Shown: positions 8,744-17,232, numbered from the stretch's first letter. The stretch: DNA of 64,000 nt from Clostridia bacterium (GCA_017502875.1 JAFVUF010000007.1:1-64000), one strand, 5' to 3'. The notes: a model not told the origin generated them from the letters alone. Numbers and translations: made by a program.

Positions 8744-9634
8744 ATGGGACACGTAGTATTAAATGAGCTCAATAAGCACTTCACTGTCGATGAGATATTT
8801 AACAGCCCGATTTTTGCGGTCAGCGGCTTTACTGAGAAGAATTACAGTATAGGAATGCATTCTCAGGAGTTTTACGAGATAAACATTGTGCTTAGCGGAA
8901 AAGCAACGCACATAATTGACGAGAGAAGCCTGACTGTACGGAAGGGAGATACCTTTATTGTACCGCCAAACGTGCTACACAGCTATGTTGACAGTGAAAA
9001 TCTTGATGTATATCATATTCTGATAAGCCCTAAGTACCTGGAAAAGCACTCAGCGGAGCTTAAGCTTTTACCCGCCTTCTCGGCGCTTTTCAGAATTGAC
9101 CCGCTTATGCGGCAAAAGACGTCGGCAAAGCTCCATTTCGTGCTTAGCGAGACGGAGCTGGCTTCGCTTATGCCAACGCTTGAGGACCTTACCGTTCATT
9201 CGGAGGGGCATAGTGCGGAGAATGCGATAATCGCCGGGGGAGAGGCGCTGATAGCGATTGCCCGTCTTTGCTCAATATACGAAAGCAAGGGCATAATGAA
9301 CTATCCGACTGAGACAGAGGACGAGGCGTTTCTCGCGAGTATAGCTTATATTTATGAGAATTTCGACAAAACGGTAACTATTGATACGCTTGCCAAAATA
9401 GCAAGAATGTCTCGCACCTCGTATATATCCCGATTTAAACGGGTAACGGGTATGCCGCCAGCGATATTTCAGCGGAATTACAGAGTTTCAGTGGCGAAGC
9501 AGATGCTTTCAGACAAGACGCAGACAGAGGCTGAAATAGCGCAGGCTGTTGGCTGCTACGATACCTCGCATTTCATTCGCATGTTCCGCGCGGAGACGTC
9601 AATGACACCGTCGGAGTTTTGCAAGACACTGTAA
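8744..9634 (+). CDS. AraC-family regulator with cupin sensor domain
   Basis: A 296-residue regulator. Residues ~20-100 form a cupin-like sensor (HSQEFYEINIVLSGKATHII, then VRKGDTFIVPPNVLHSY). Residues ~190-296 are the paired helix-turn-helix DNA-binding domain (TIDTLAKIARMSRTSYISRFKRVTG, then AEIAQAVGCYDTSHFIRMFR and the TPSEF ending). The family usually senses sugars or small metabolites and activates catabolic genes. The divergent position and the shared promoter block make it the likely regulator of the glycyl-radical operon. The start ATG is preceded by AAAAAGGAGAAGCGGAGC. Confidence 0.9.
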   Translation: MGHVVLNELNKHFTVDEIFNSPIFAVSGFTEKNYSIGMHSQEFYEINIVLSGKATHIIDERSLTVRKGDTFIVPPNVLHSYVDSENLDVYHILISPKYLEKHSAELKLLPAFSALFRIDPLMRQKTSAKLHFVLSETELASLMPTLEDLTVHSEGHSAENAIIAGGEALIAIARLCSIYESKGIMNYPTETEDEAFLASIAYIYENFDKTVTIDTLAKIARMSRTSYISRFKRVTGMPPAIFQRNYRVSVAKQMLSDKTQTEAEIAQAVGCYDTSHFIRMFRAETSMTPSEFCKTL

Positions 9635-9677
9635 CTTGGAAGCCCTTTGATAAGGCTTCATTAAATAATATTATGAC

Positions 9678-9704
9678 AAAAGCGGCCTTATAGGACGCTT
9701 TTTC
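9678..9704. terminator. Terminator between araC-like and xre genes
   Basis: AAAAGCG-G-CCT, loop TAT, AGG-A-CGCTTTTT forms a stem with one internal mismatch, an A-run before and a T-run after. It can serve both convergent genes. Confidence 0.65.
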
Positions 9705-9924
9705 ACTTATGAAGCTTTTCCGGTATATCGGTAAGACCTGCGAGGTAGTTTAAGCTGACGTTATAAAATTCGGCGAGGATTATCGCGCGGCTGAACGGCA
9801 GCTCTCGTTTTCCCGACTCATAGGTGCTATAATACTGATAGGTTGTTTTCAAAACCGCCGCTACGTCCTTTTGAGTTAAATCTCTGTCTTCTCTTAGGTC
9901 GCGGATTCTTTTTGCGTATTTCAT
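9703..9924 (-). CDS. Xre/HTH_3 family repressor, single domain
   Basis: A 73-residue protein that is almost entirely a Cro/C1-type helix-turn-helix: IRDLREDRDLTQKDVAAVLKTTYQYYSTYESGKRELPFSRAIILAEFYNVSLNYLAG, with the DLTQKDVA recognition-turn pattern and the usual YE-GKR segment. There is no sensor or protease domain. Such small repressors commonly regulate themselves and a divergent gene. Three operator-like repeats lie between it and a 35-codon ORF, two of them overlapping its own predicted promoter. The start follows GGGTGGTGTAA. Confidence 0.9.
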   Translation of the reverse strand: MKYAKRIRDLREDRDLTQKDVAAVLKTTYQYYSTYESGKRELPFSRAIILAEFYNVSLNYLAGLTDIPEKLHK

Positions 9925-9959
9925 TTACACCACCCTTTACCGTTTAATTACAACAAATC

Positions 9960-10039
9960 TTATCATATATGGTTAGTCGGTGGCAGAATTTTAATCATAT
10001 GTGATTATAAAAGTGCTGACAATTAATCACAAGTGGTTT
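9960..10039. promoter_or_regulatory. Three operator-like repeats spaced exactly 32 bp
   Basis: TTATCATATATGGTTA (9960-9975), TAATCATATGTGATTA (9992-10007) and TAATCACAAGTGGTTT (10024-10039) share an imperfect palindrome of the form WATCAYAWRTGRTT. Starts are 32 bp apart, about three helical turns, so a repressor would sit on one face of the DNA. Sites 2 and 3 overlap both divergent promoters. Confidence 0.75.
10004..10032 (-). promoter_or_regulatory. Promoter of the xre gene
   Basis: On the minus strand TTGTGA (complement of 10027-10032), a 17-bp spacer, and TATAAT (complement of 10004-10009). Operator sites 2 and 3 overlap the -10 and -35. Confidence 0.65.
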
Positions 10040-10044
10040 ATAAT
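10016..10044 (+). promoter_or_regulatory. Promoter of the 35-codon ORF
   Basis: CTGACA (10016-10021), a 17-bp spacer, and TATAAT (10039-10044). Operator site 3 lies inside the spacer, so repressor binding would block the promoter. Confidence 0.75.
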
Positions 10045-10066
10045 ATTGTTGTAAAGGAGAGGCGAA

Positions 10067-10174
10067 ATGATTTACAGAAAAGAAAAAAATGATGCAAAAC
10101 AAGGAAGTGTTTCCGTTTCAGGCTTTAAGTTGGGAATGAGGCTTGGAATCGAGTCAATGGAAAATGATGAATAA
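10067..10174 (+). CDS. 35-residue small protein divergent from xre
   Basis: A short ORF beginning MIYRKEKNDAKQGSVSVSG and ending LGIESMENDE. It has a strong ribosome site (AAAGGAGAGGCGAA then ATG), its own sigma-A promoter with an operator in the spacer, and an intrinsic terminator directly after the stop, so it is a complete transcription unit. No family is recognised. It is charged at both ends with a hydrophobic/glycine middle. It could be a small antirepressor, a peptide toxin or a leader; nothing in the sequence decides. Confidence 0.55.
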   Translation: MIYRKEKNDAKQGSVSVSGFKLGMRLGIESMENDE

Positions 10175-10220
10175 AAAAGCGGAGCTATCGCAATTACGAC
10201 AGCTCCGCACTCTTGTTTTT
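10173..10220. terminator. Bidirectional intrinsic terminator
   Basis: GCGGAGCT (10179-10186) pairs with AGCTCCGC (10201-10208). A-rich sequence precedes it and CTCTTGTTTTT follows. Read on the minus strand it ends guaB with a run of six T. Confidence 0.85.
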
Positions 10221-10225
10221 GGGGA

Positions 10226-11728
10226 TTATATATTCTTATTCGTAGTTTTAAGCATAACGTCGTGGTAGCCGCCCTCAACGATACTCGTCGCGGAAACCAG
10301 AGTTATCTTTGCGTTCTTCTGAAGGTCGGGAATATTGATAACTCCGCAGTTGCACATCGTGGACTTTACCTTGTAAAGCGACTTGTTTACGTTGTCCTTT
10401 AGCGAGCCTGCGTAAACGACGTAGGAGTCAACGCCCTCCTCAAAGGAAAGCTTCTCCTTGCCGCCAAGGTCGTATCTCTGCCAGTTACGCGCTCTGTTTG
10501 AGCCTTCTCCCCAATACTCCTTAACGTATGTTCCGTTTACGTTGAGCTTAGGTGTGGGGCTTTCGTCAAAGCGAGCGAAGTATCTTCCGAGCATCATGAA
10601 GTCAGCGCCCATTGCGAGAGCCAGAGTCATGTGATAGTCGTGAACTATACCGCCGTCAGAGCATATCGGAATATAAATTCCCGTTTTTTCAAAGTATTCG
10701 TCGCGCGCCGCGGCAACCTCGATAAGCGCGGTAGCCTGTCCTCTGCCGATACCCTTTTGCTCACGGGTGATACAGATAGAACCTCCGCCGATACCGACCT
10801 TAATAAAGTCAGCGCCCGCTTCAGCAAGGAACATAAAGCCGTCGCGGTCAACGACGTTACCCGCGCCGACCTTTACGCTGTCGCCGTACTTTTCACGAAT
10901 GAAGTCTATGGTCTTTTTCTGCCATATAGTGTAGCCCTCGGAGGAATCTATACAGAGAACGTCCGCGCCTGCCTCGATAAGAGCCGGAACTCTCTCGGCA
11001 TAGTCCTTGGTGTTGATACCCGCGCCGACCATAAAGCGATGGTTGGAGTCAACAAGCTCAAGCGGCTGCTCCTCGTGCTGAGCGTAGTCCTTACGGAAAA
11101 CGAGGTAGAGAAGATTATCGTTCTTGTCAACGATAGGAAGCTGGTTTACCTTGCTCTCCCAGATGAGGTCGTACGCCTCGGTAAGAGAAATGCTCTCGTT
11201 TGCTACGACGAGCTTTTCACGGGGAGTCATAAAGCTCTTTACGGGAGTATCCTCGCTCATACGGGTAACACTGAAGTCGCGGCTGGAAACGATACCGATA
11301 AGCTTACCGCACGAGCTTCCGTCCTCGGTGATAGCTATGGTAGAGTGTCCTGTCTTTTCGATAAGCGTAACAACGTCCTTCAAGGTGCTGTCGGGGCGTA
11401 GATTACTATCACTTACGACGAAGCCCGCCTTGTAATTTTTTACCTTAGCGACCATAGCCGCCTCGTCCTCGATGGACTGAGAGCCGTAAATGAAGGACAT
11501 ACCGCCCTCTTTTGCCAGCGCGATAGCCATTCCTGAGTCGGAAACGGACTGCTTAATAGCGGAAACCATGGGGATATTCAGGTTGATAGCGGACTGCTCA
11601 CCCTTCTTAAATTTAACGAGAGGGGTTCTGAGAGTTACGTTTGCGGGAATACAGTTCTCGGACGTGTAGCCCGGAACAAGCAGGTATTCGCTAAAGGTGT
11701 GCGAGGGCTCGCTGTAAATGAAAGCCAT
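10226..11728 (-). CDS. guaB: IMP dehydrogenase
   Basis: A 500-residue IMP dehydrogenase, catalysing the NAD-dependent oxidation of IMP to XMP, the committed step of GMP synthesis. A TIM-barrel start ([16 protein letters not shown]) is interrupted by two CBS motifs (residues ~95-220: [38 protein letters not shown]). The barrel resumes with the NAD-contacting region and the catalytic loop [20 protein letters not shown] (nucleophile Cys), then DGGIVHDYH and the flap with [10 protein letters not shown] (Arg-Tyr dyad). The active-site wording is a little different from the usual GPGSICTTR, so it belongs to a divergent clade. It is transcribed alone from its own promoter. Confidence 0.92.
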   Translation of the reverse strand: MAFIYSEPSHTFSEYLLVPGYTSENCIPANVTLRTPLVKFKKGEQSAINLNIPMVSAIKQSVSDSGMAIALAKEGGMSFIYGSQSIEDEAAMVAKVKNYKAGFVVSDSNLRPDSTLKDVVTLIEKTGHSTIAITEDGSSCGKLIGIVSSRDFSVTRMSEDTPVKSFMTPREKLVVANESISLTEAYDLIWESKVNQLPIVDKNDNLLYLVFRKDYAQHEEQPLELVDSNHRFMVGAGINTKDYAERVPALIEAGADVLCIDSSEGYTIWQKKTIDFIREKYGDSVKVGAGNVVDRDGFMFLAEAGADFIKVGIGGGSICITREQKGIGRGQATALIEVAAARDEYFEKTGIYIPICSDGGIVHDYHMTLALAMGADFMMLGRYFARFDESPTPKLNVNGTYVKEYWGEGSNRARNWQRYDLGGKEKLSFEEGVDSYVVYAGSLKDNVNKSLYKVKSTMCNCGVINIPDLQKNAKITLVSATSIVEGGYHDVMLKTTNKNI

Positions 11729-11808
11729 AGGTAAACCTCCGTATATTTATAACTTAAATTTTTAACTGTCATATCGCGCGATTTAAGAGCCGCGAGATTA
11801 TTTTTTAA

Positions 11809-11837
11809 ATTATAGCACAATATTTTTGTTTTGTCAA
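11809..11837 (-). promoter_or_regulatory. guaB promoter
   Basis: On the minus strand a perfect TTGACA (complement of 11832-11837), a 17-bp spacer, and a perfect TATAAT (complement of 11809-11814), giving a leader of roughly 75 nt. No purine-riboswitch-like pairing was seen in the leader. Confidence 0.88.
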
Positions 11838-11935
11838 TAACGGATACGTCGGCAATTTTAATAAATTACGTGAGATTTCGACAGAAAAATATGGACAGAT
11901 AGTATTCTGACGCTCCTAAAAGATGGCTGAACGGA

Positions 11936-13276
11936 TCAGTCCGCCCAGTCGCGAGTGCCTAAAACGACCTTGAGGTCAAGCGTTTTCAGCTGTCCGTCTA
12001 CAAACCTTTCGACCTCAATGTCCACCGCTGTGCCGGGAGAGAGCTTTTTAATCGCGTCCGAAACTGACTCGTTAGCGATAACGTTTTTTCCGTTTATGGA
12101 AACAATTCTGTCGCCTATGTTAAGCATAGAGTTCTTTGATTCAATAATGAATACGCCGTATCTTACGTTGGCGTCAAGATAGCCGTTCAAGTCGTTTTCC
12201 ATGTAGTATCTGTACTGCGCCTCGGTCAGAATATTTACGACTGTAATTCCGAGCGCCGGTCTGCCCTGAACGTACCCGTAAGCGAGGAGGTCGTCGATAA
12301 CGTCATTTACCGTGTTTATCGGTATGGCGTAGCCTATTCCGTCAATATTCTCGCCGCTTGCCTTGGAGCAGATTATGCCGATAAGATTTCCCTGGCTGTC
12401 AAAGACTCCGCCGCCCGAATTTCCGGGATTTACGGAGATGTCGAGCTGTATCAGAGGGTCGCTCGCCTCACCTGTTGAACACTTTGGGTGCGCGACATAT
12501 CCAAATGAGACGGCAAAGCCGTGGCCGAGTGGATTTCCCGCCACTACCGCGTTTTGTCCGAATTTAAGGTTATCGGAATCCGCCTGCTTTGCGGCGGTAA
12601 GAGGCTTATCTGCGGTAAACTCTATCAGCGCAAGGTCAGTTACCGCGTCGGTTGCCTTTACCTTTCCGTAGTAGCGGTCGCCCGCAAAGGTTTCGATAAG
12701 TATATTGCCGCCGTTTTCTATGACGTGGTGATTGGTAACGACCAACGTATATCCGTTTTCCGCATTGTATGAATAGATTGCGCCGCTTCCTTGGGAGAGA
12801 GACTCAAGCGTACCTGTGGTCTCGTTTTTCTGTACGGTTCTGACAAGCACCGTATTATTAAGTACGGCGCTTGAAAGCTCTATGTTATCGCCCCTGTACT
12901 CACCCGAAATGTATTCCACCTCGACTCTGTTTTCGGTTACTCCCGACCATTTTGCGACGAAGGCGGCAAAAAACTCGGAATCCTTAAAGACAGAGGTGTT
13001 AAGCGTGAAATATACTCCGTAGAACGCTCCGAAAAATAGGACTATTGCCGCCAAAATACCGCCGATAGCGTATTTTAGAGCGCGCCTTGAGCGCTTCTCG
13101 TTTTTTTCGTTCAGTGGGGCGCCGTCGGAGCCATTCGCCTTATACTCAAAGAGGTAACGGTTAAGCTCCTCTTCCTTTTCTGGCAGGGGAACGTTATCGG
13201 CAGGCTCATCGGGCGTAGCTTGCGGCTCAGTTCTTTCGTTATTTTCGTCAAGGTTATTGTTATCAAAGTTATCCAA
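11936..13276 (-). CDS. HtrA/DegP-type membrane-anchored serine protease with PDZ domain
   Basis: A 446-residue S1C protease. Residues 1-~65 are a charged cytoplasmic tail, a single membrane anchor follows (~67-92, YAIGGILAAIVLFFGAFYGVYF), and the trypsin-like domain is extracytoplasmic. The triad is visible: His in VVTNHHVIE, Asp in AVTDLALIEF, Ser in NPGNSGGGVF. A C-terminal PDZ domain begins near GRPALGITV, with SMLNIGDRIVSINGKNV as its core. Such proteins degrade or hold misfolded secreted proteins. The start is a TTG at 13276 (no ATG fits), with AAAGGAT upstream. Confidence 0.9.
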   Translation of the reverse strand: MDNFDNNNLDENNERTEPQATPDEPADNVPLPEKEEELNRYLFEYKANGSDGAPLNEKNEKRSRRALKYAIGGILAAIVLFFGAFYGVYFTLNTSVFKDSEFFAAFVAKWSGVTENRVEVEYISGEYRGDNIELSSAVLNNTVLVRTVQKNETTGTLESLSQGSGAIYSYNAENGYTLVVTNHHVIENGGNILIETFAGDRYYGKVKATDAVTDLALIEFTADKPLTAAKQADSDNLKFGQNAVVAGNPLGHGFAVSFGYVAHPKCSTGEASDPLIQLDISVNPGNSGGGVFDSQGNLIGIICSKASGENIDGIGYAIPINTVNDVIDDLLAYGYVQGRPALGITVVNILTEAQYRYYMENDLNGYLDANVRYGVFIIESKNSMLNIGDRIVSINGKNVIANESVSDAIKKLSPGTAVDIEVERFVDGQLKTLDLKVVLGTRDWAD

Positions 13277-13370
13277 AATCAGAATATCCTTTCAATTTTC
13301 GCTGTTCGATAACAATTATAAACTAAATATGTGAAGGTTATATGATGGTTTTTATAAGTTTTAATAAATT

Positions 13371-13681
13371 TGCGCAAGCTTTTTGAAAAAGCTTGGTAAG
13401 AACTTCTGAATACTGTGAACTTCTGTGCAAACCTTAGCATAGCGAAGCGAACTTCGACTTAGCGGCGCTCGAAATGCTCGACGTTCTCAAAACTACACGC
13501 CGCAGTTTCGCCGCAGGCCGCTGCCTGCCGCAACCTTTTCAAAGGTTGACGAAACTTTTAAACACTGTGAACTTCTGTGTAAACCTTAGCGTAGCGAAGC
13601 GAACCTCGACTTAGCGGCGCTCGAAATGCTCGACGTTCTCAAAACTACACGCCGCCATTTGCCAACGGGGGCGTCCCCGTA
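13371..13681 (-). repeat. Family B repeat, double P module, copy 3
   Basis: The 580-bp gap between the protease gene and pfkA holds two direct copies of a ~125-bp module (about 13400-13510 and 13558-13668). Each contains ACTTCTGTG, AAACCTTAGC, TAGCGAAGCGAAC, CTCGACTTAGCGGCGCTCG, AAATGCTCGACGTTCTCAA and ACACGCCGC. Between them is an AACCTTT/AAAGGTT hairpin. The CTTTTTCTTTGG module is missing here. Confidence 0.88.
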
Positions 13682-13714
13682 AATGTTAAATTATTTTTAA
13701 TTTAGATAAATCCC

Positions 13715-13743
13715 TTGATTTTTCCTAAAAAATGTATTATTAT
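13715..13743 (+). promoter_or_regulatory. pfkA promoter
   Basis: TTGATT (13715-13720), a 17-bp spacer, and TATTAT (13738-13743), leaving a leader of about 105 nt. Confidence 0.65.
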
Positions 13744-13856
13744 ATACTTTGAATGATTAGAATGAGTTATTTTGGCGTGCCGATGAATATTTGGACAAAA
13801 AAATAGCGATTTCATATATAAATTTCATCGCCAAAAGAGCCAAAAGGAGAAAGAAA

Positions 13857-14927
13857 ATGGACTTTAAAAAAATCGGCGTTCTGACCTCGGGGGGAGACGC
13901 TCCCGGTATGAATGCGGTTATCCGCGCGGTTGTCAGAGCCGCAAGCAAGTCTGGTGTTAAGACTGTTGGAATAATGGAGGGCTATCAGGGACTGATGGAC
14001 GGAAACATCGTCGATTTCTCGACGGGGGACGTTTCCAACGTTATCGCTAAGGGCGGTACTATGCTTTATACGGCAAGAGCCAATGAGTTTAAGGAGCAGT
14101 CCGGTATGGAAAAGGCTCTTAAAACTATCCGTGATAATGAAATAGACGGAATAGTCGCTATCGGCGGCGACGGAACGTTCAGAGGCGCTACCGACCTTTC
14201 CCGCCACGGTGTTCCAACAATCGGTCTTACGGGAACTATTGATAACGATATTACCGCTACCGATTACTGTGTCGGCTTCGATACGGCTATGAACGCCGTA
14301 CTTGACTGTGTTGACCGTCTGCGCGACACATGTGAGTCGCACGCTCGCTGTATCGTCGTTGAGGTTATGGGCAGAGATTCGGGATATATCGCTCTCCAAA
14401 CGGGTATCGCTACGGGCGCTATCGGTATAGTTATCAAAGAGGTTCCGTTTGACGAGGAGGCTATGATACAGAGAATACTTCGCTCTAAGGGACACGGCAG
14501 AAGAAGCTTTGTCGTAATGGTTGCCGAGGGCGTAAGGGACGCTGATGGCAGACCGTACGGCGAGGGCCTTACAAGACGCATTGAGGCGAGAACGGGCATT
14601 GAATCCCGTTTCAACCGTCTGGCGCACGTAATCAGAGGCGGAGCTCCTACTCTGCGCGACCGTCTTGCCGCTTCTATGATGGGTGAGGCTGCGGTTAAGC
14701 TTCTGCTTGACGGAAAATCCGACCTTGTTGTTTGCGAAAGAGACTCCTCAATAGTTACCTATGAGATTAACTTCGCGCTTACGCTTGATAAGATGTATAA
14801 AAACAAGTTAAAGCCCGGCGATCTTGATGCTTTCTCGCATTCCGATATCAGACAGATGGAGATGCTTGCGGAAATGCGCCGTCAGGAAATCAGGGATATG
14901 TATAATGCTGCATTGACATTGATGTGA
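13857..14927 (+). CDS. pfkA: ATP-dependent 6-phosphofructokinase
   Basis: A 356-residue phosphofructokinase, phosphorylating fructose 6-phosphate to the 1,6-bisphosphate in glycolysis. Visible motifs are GVLTSGGDAPGMNAVIR (nucleotide loop), VAIGGDGTF, GTIDNDI with catalytic Asp, CVGFDTA and EVMGRDSGYIA. Gly follows the GGD Asp and the motif reads GTIDND rather than PKTIDND; both point to ATP rather than pyrophosphate as donor. It is ~35 residues longer than the E. coli enzyme. The ATG at 13857 is chosen over an upstream in-frame extension because AAAGGAGAAAGAAA precedes it. The last codons and stop are inside a perfect palindrome (14911-14941). Confidence 0.93.
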   Translation: MDFKKIGVLTSGGDAPGMNAVIRAVVRAASKSGVKTVGIMEGYQGLMDGNIVDFSTGDVSNVIAKGGTMLYTARANEFKEQSGMEKALKTIRDNEIDGIVAIGGDGTFRGATDLSRHGVPTIGLTGTIDNDITATDYCVGFDTAMNAVLDCVDRLRDTCESHARCIVVEVMGRDSGYIALQTGIATGAIGIVIKEVPFDEEAMIQRILRSKGHGRRSFVVMVAEGVRDADGRPYGEGLTRRIEARTGIESRFNRLAHVIRGGAPTLRDRLAASMMGEAAVKLLLDGKSDLVVCERDSSIVTYEINFALTLDKMYKNKLKPGDLDAFSHSDIRQMEMLAEMRRQEIRDMYNAALTLM

Positions 14928-15105
14928 TATCAATGTCAATGAAATGAATTCCTTGCGGAATTCGATAAATGCTGCTCCGCAACTTGAAATGCCATTATGT
15001 GCATGAAGAAATTCATTTTATTTCAAGTTGCCGAAAGGCAACATTTCAGGATGGCGAAGCCAGCATTTTAAGCTTTGCCTTGGCAAAGCATTTCATTCAA
15101 ATATA
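14911..15105 (+). repeat. Family C mini-hairpin chain, GAAAT spacer type, copy 1
   Basis: It begins with a perfect 13-bp palindrome (14911-14923 with 14929-14941) whose left arm and loop are the pfkA codons for Leu-Thr-Leu-Met and the stop. Then follow GAATTCC/GGAATTC, AACTTGAAAT with a distant ATTTCAAGTT, GTTGCC/GGCAAC, TGGC/GCCA and GCTTTGCC/GGCAAAGC. The words GAAATG and CATTTC recur between stems. Confidence 0.85.
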
Positions 15106-15162
15106 ATCCATTGCGGGTTTATATAACAAAATTGAAAATAAAAAACAAAGGAGATATAAGGT

Positions 15163-15879
15163 ATGAGCAAAGAATTTAACTGCGAATACGCAATGTCGAC
15201 CGAGGTACAGCATATGTGCAAGGTCGCAAAGGGTCCCGATCACGGCCCCGCGCCCATTCCCGAGGAGGGCAAGTGGGTTCAGGCAAAGGAGATTACCGAC
15301 ATTTCCGCGTACACTCACGGTGTGGGCTGGTGCGCGCCTCAGCAGGGAGCATGTAAGCTTTCCCTCAACGTAAAGAACGGTATTATCGAGGAGGCTCTCG
15401 TTGAGACCATCGGCTGCTCCGGTATGACTCACTCCGCTGCTATGGCGGCTGAGATTCTTCCCGGCAAGACGCTTCTTGAGGCTCTTAACACCGACCTCGT
15501 CTGCGACGCTATCAACACCGCTATGCGTGAGCTTTTCCTTCAGATTGTTTACGGACGCTCTCAGTCCGCTTTCTCTGAGGGAGGACTTGTTATCGGCGCG
15601 GGTATGGAGGACCTCGGAAAAGGCGAACGCTCCATGGTCGGTACTATGTACGGAACAAAGGCTAAGGGTGTACGTTACCTCGAAATGACCGAGGGCTACT
15701 GCACCAGAATGGCTCTTGACGAAAACGATCAGGTTATCGGCTACGAGTTCGTTTCTCTCGGCAAGATGACCGACTTCATCAAGAAGGGTCTCACACCTAA
15801 CGAAGCATACGAGAAGTCCAAGGGTACCTACGGCAGATTTAACGACGCCGTTAAGTACATCGACCCCCGTAAAGAGTAA
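15163..15879 (+). CDS. NifU/IscU-like iron-sulfur scaffold homologue
   Basis: A 238-residue protein of the family annotated as an iron-sulfur cluster assembly scaffold in anaerobes. The core (GACKLSLNVKNGIIEEALVETIGCSGMTHSAAMAAEILPGKTLLEAL) matches the IscU/NifU N-terminal fold, with a Cys in ETIGCSGMTHS and others in VGWCAPQQGAC, DLVCDAI and EGYCTRM. It is longer than IscU (~130 residues) because of N- and C-terminal extensions. It is separated by 20 bp from the GGGtGRT gene, a pairing I know as recurrent in clostridia. It probably binds or transfers Fe-S clusters, but the client is unknown. AAAGGAGATATAAGGT precedes the ATG. Confidence 0.8.
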   Translation: MSKEFNCEYAMSTEVQHMCKVAKGPDHGPAPIPEEGKWVQAKEITDISAYTHGVGWCAPQQGACKLSLNVKNGIIEEALVETIGCSGMTHSAAMAAEILPGKTLLEALNTDLVCDAINTAMRELFLQIVYGRSQSAFSEGGLVIGAGMEDLGKGERSMVGTMYGTKAKGVRYLEMTEGYCTRMALDENDQVIGYEFVSLGKMTDFIKKGLTPNEAYEKSKGTYGRFNDAVKYIDPRKE

Positions 15880-15899
15880 TTAAAGGAGGAAAATGACAA

Positions 15900-16898
15900 A
15901 TGGCAAAGTTTGAAGGTTATGAAAGACGCGAGGCGAAGATTCTCGCTGTCCTTAAAGAGTTCGGAATTTCCTCTATCGACGAGTGCAAGGACATCTGCGA
16001 CGCTAAGGGTATCGACCCCTACAAGATAGTTGAAGAAACTCAGCCTATCGCGTTTGAAAACGCAAAGTGGGCGTACACCGTAGGCGCGGCTATCGCAATA
16101 AAGAAGGGCTGCACAAAGGCTTCCGACGCCGCGGCTGCTATCGGTATCGGACTTCAGGCATTCTGTATCCCCGGCTCCGTAGCTGAGAACCGCAAGGTTG
16201 GTCTTGGACACGGAAACCTCGGCGCTATGCTTCTTTCCGAGGAGACCGAGTGCTTCTGCTTCCTCGCTGGACACGAGTCCTTTGCGGCTGCTGAGGGCGC
16301 TATCAAGATAGCTCTTAACGCAAACAAGGTTAGAAATCAGCCCCTCCGCGTTATCCTTAACGGTCTCGGCAAGGACGCGGCTATGATAATTTCCAGAATC
16401 AACGGCTTCACCTACGTTCAGACTCAGTTCGACCCCGCTACCGAGGAGGTATCCGTGGTTAAGGAGATCGCTTACTCTAACGGCGACAGAGCTAAGGTAA
16501 AGTGCTATGGCTCCGACAGCGTTCCGGAGGGCGTTGCTATTATGCGCCACGAGAACGTCGGTGTTTCGATTACCGGTAACTCCACTAACCCCACCCGTTT
16601 CCAGCACCCTGTTGCGGGAACCTACAAGAAGTGGTGTAACGAGAACGGCAGAAAGTATTTCTCCGTTGCGTCGGGCGGCGGTACGGGCAGAACCCTTCAC
16701 CCCGATAACATGGCGGCAGGCCCCGCTTCCTACGGCATGACCGATACTATGGGAAGAATGCACAGCGACGCTCAGTTCGCAGGCTCCTCCTCTGTTCCGG
16801 CTCACGTTGAGATGATGGGACTCATCGGCGCGGGTAACAACCCCATGGTCGGTATGACCGTTGCGGTTGCGGTTGCTATCGAAGAGGCTAGCAAGTAA
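15900..16898 (+). CDS. GGGtGRT family protein
   Basis: A 332-residue member of the conserved anaerobe family named after its GGGtGRT motif, seen here at residues 259-265 in ASGGGTGRTLHPDN. The rest is glycine/alanine-rich with well-conserved stretches (CIPGSVAENRKVGLGHGNLGAML, HESFAAAEGAIKIALNANKVRNQPLRVILNGLGKDAAMII). No catalytic fold can be assigned from the sequence. It is co-transcribed with the Fe-S scaffold homologue upstream (AAAGGAGGAAAATGACA precedes the ATG), so a joint role in metal-cluster handling is plausible but inferred. A family A two-hairpin element begins at its stop codon. Confidence 0.82.
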   Translation: MAKFEGYERREAKILAVLKEFGISSIDECKDICDAKGIDPYKIVEETQPIAFENAKWAYTVGAAIAIKKGCTKASDAAAAIGIGLQAFCIPGSVAENRKVGLGHGNLGAMLLSEETECFCFLAGHESFAAAEGAIKIALNANKVRNQPLRVILNGLGKDAAMIISRINGFTYVQTQFDPATEEVSVVKEIAYSNGDRAKVKCYGSDSVPEGVAIMRHENVGVSITGNSTNPTRFQHPVAGTYKKWCNENGRKYFSVASGGGTGRTLHPDNMAAGPASYGMTDTMGRMHSDAQFAGSSSVPAHVEMMGLIGAGNNPMVGMTVAVAVAIEEASK

Positions 16899-16983
16899 GG
16901 GAGATACGGTCGCTTTTGAAAAAGCTCCGCAAAACTTTTATAAAAACAACGCACCCCGATAACGAGGTGCGTTATTTTTATAG
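16899..16983 (+). repeat. Family A two-hairpin element, copy A1
   Basis: GGGAGATACGGTC, hairpin GCTTTTGAAAAAGC enclosed by CGG/CCG, then CAAAACTTTTA, then a second hairpin TATAAAAACAACGCACC paired with GGTGCGTTATTTTTATA. It starts at the stop of the GGGtGRT gene. Confidence 0.85.
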
Positions 16984-17079
16984 ATTTTGGAAGACTTCTC
17001 AAAAGCACGGTTCACTTACTTACCTACCATTCAAAGCACTGTAAAATTCCGTTACGCAAAATTTAATACGAAAAAAGTT

Positions 17080-17110
17080 GGACGCATCATTTTTAGCCTG
17101 TGATGTGTCC
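17080..17110. terminator. Left bracketing hairpin of the nuclease cassette
   Basis: GGACGCATCA (17080-17089) pairs with TGATGTGTCC (17101-17110) with one G-U pair; AAAAAAG precedes and GATTTATTTTTAGG follows. It is nearly the same as the hairpin at 18373-18410 beyond the gene, so the two form direct repeats about 1.3 kb apart. Confidence 0.75.
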
Positions 17111-17149
17111 GATTTATTTTTAGGGCGATTTCAAATAATCACAGTGTTC

Positions 17150-17178
17150 TTGACAAGAAAGTTATATTGTGTTATACT
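17150..17178 (+). promoter_or_regulatory. Promoter of the nuclease-like gene
   Basis: A perfect TTGACA (17150-17155), a 17-bp spacer, and TATACT (17173-17178), about 55 bp before the ATG. Confidence 0.85.
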
Positions 17179-17232
17179 TAAAAGGCAATGTTCTTATTTG
17201 TGCAAAAAGATACCTGAGAGGTGAAATGAAAG

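Noticed and set aside
11729..11808. Purine riboswitch in the guaB leader
   Set aside because: The ~75-nt leader lacks the three-way junction and conserved loop bases of the purine aptamer.
13791..13856. N-terminal extension of pfkA
   Set aside because: The phosphofructokinase fold begins at the ATG at 13857, which has a proper ribosome site; the extension has none.
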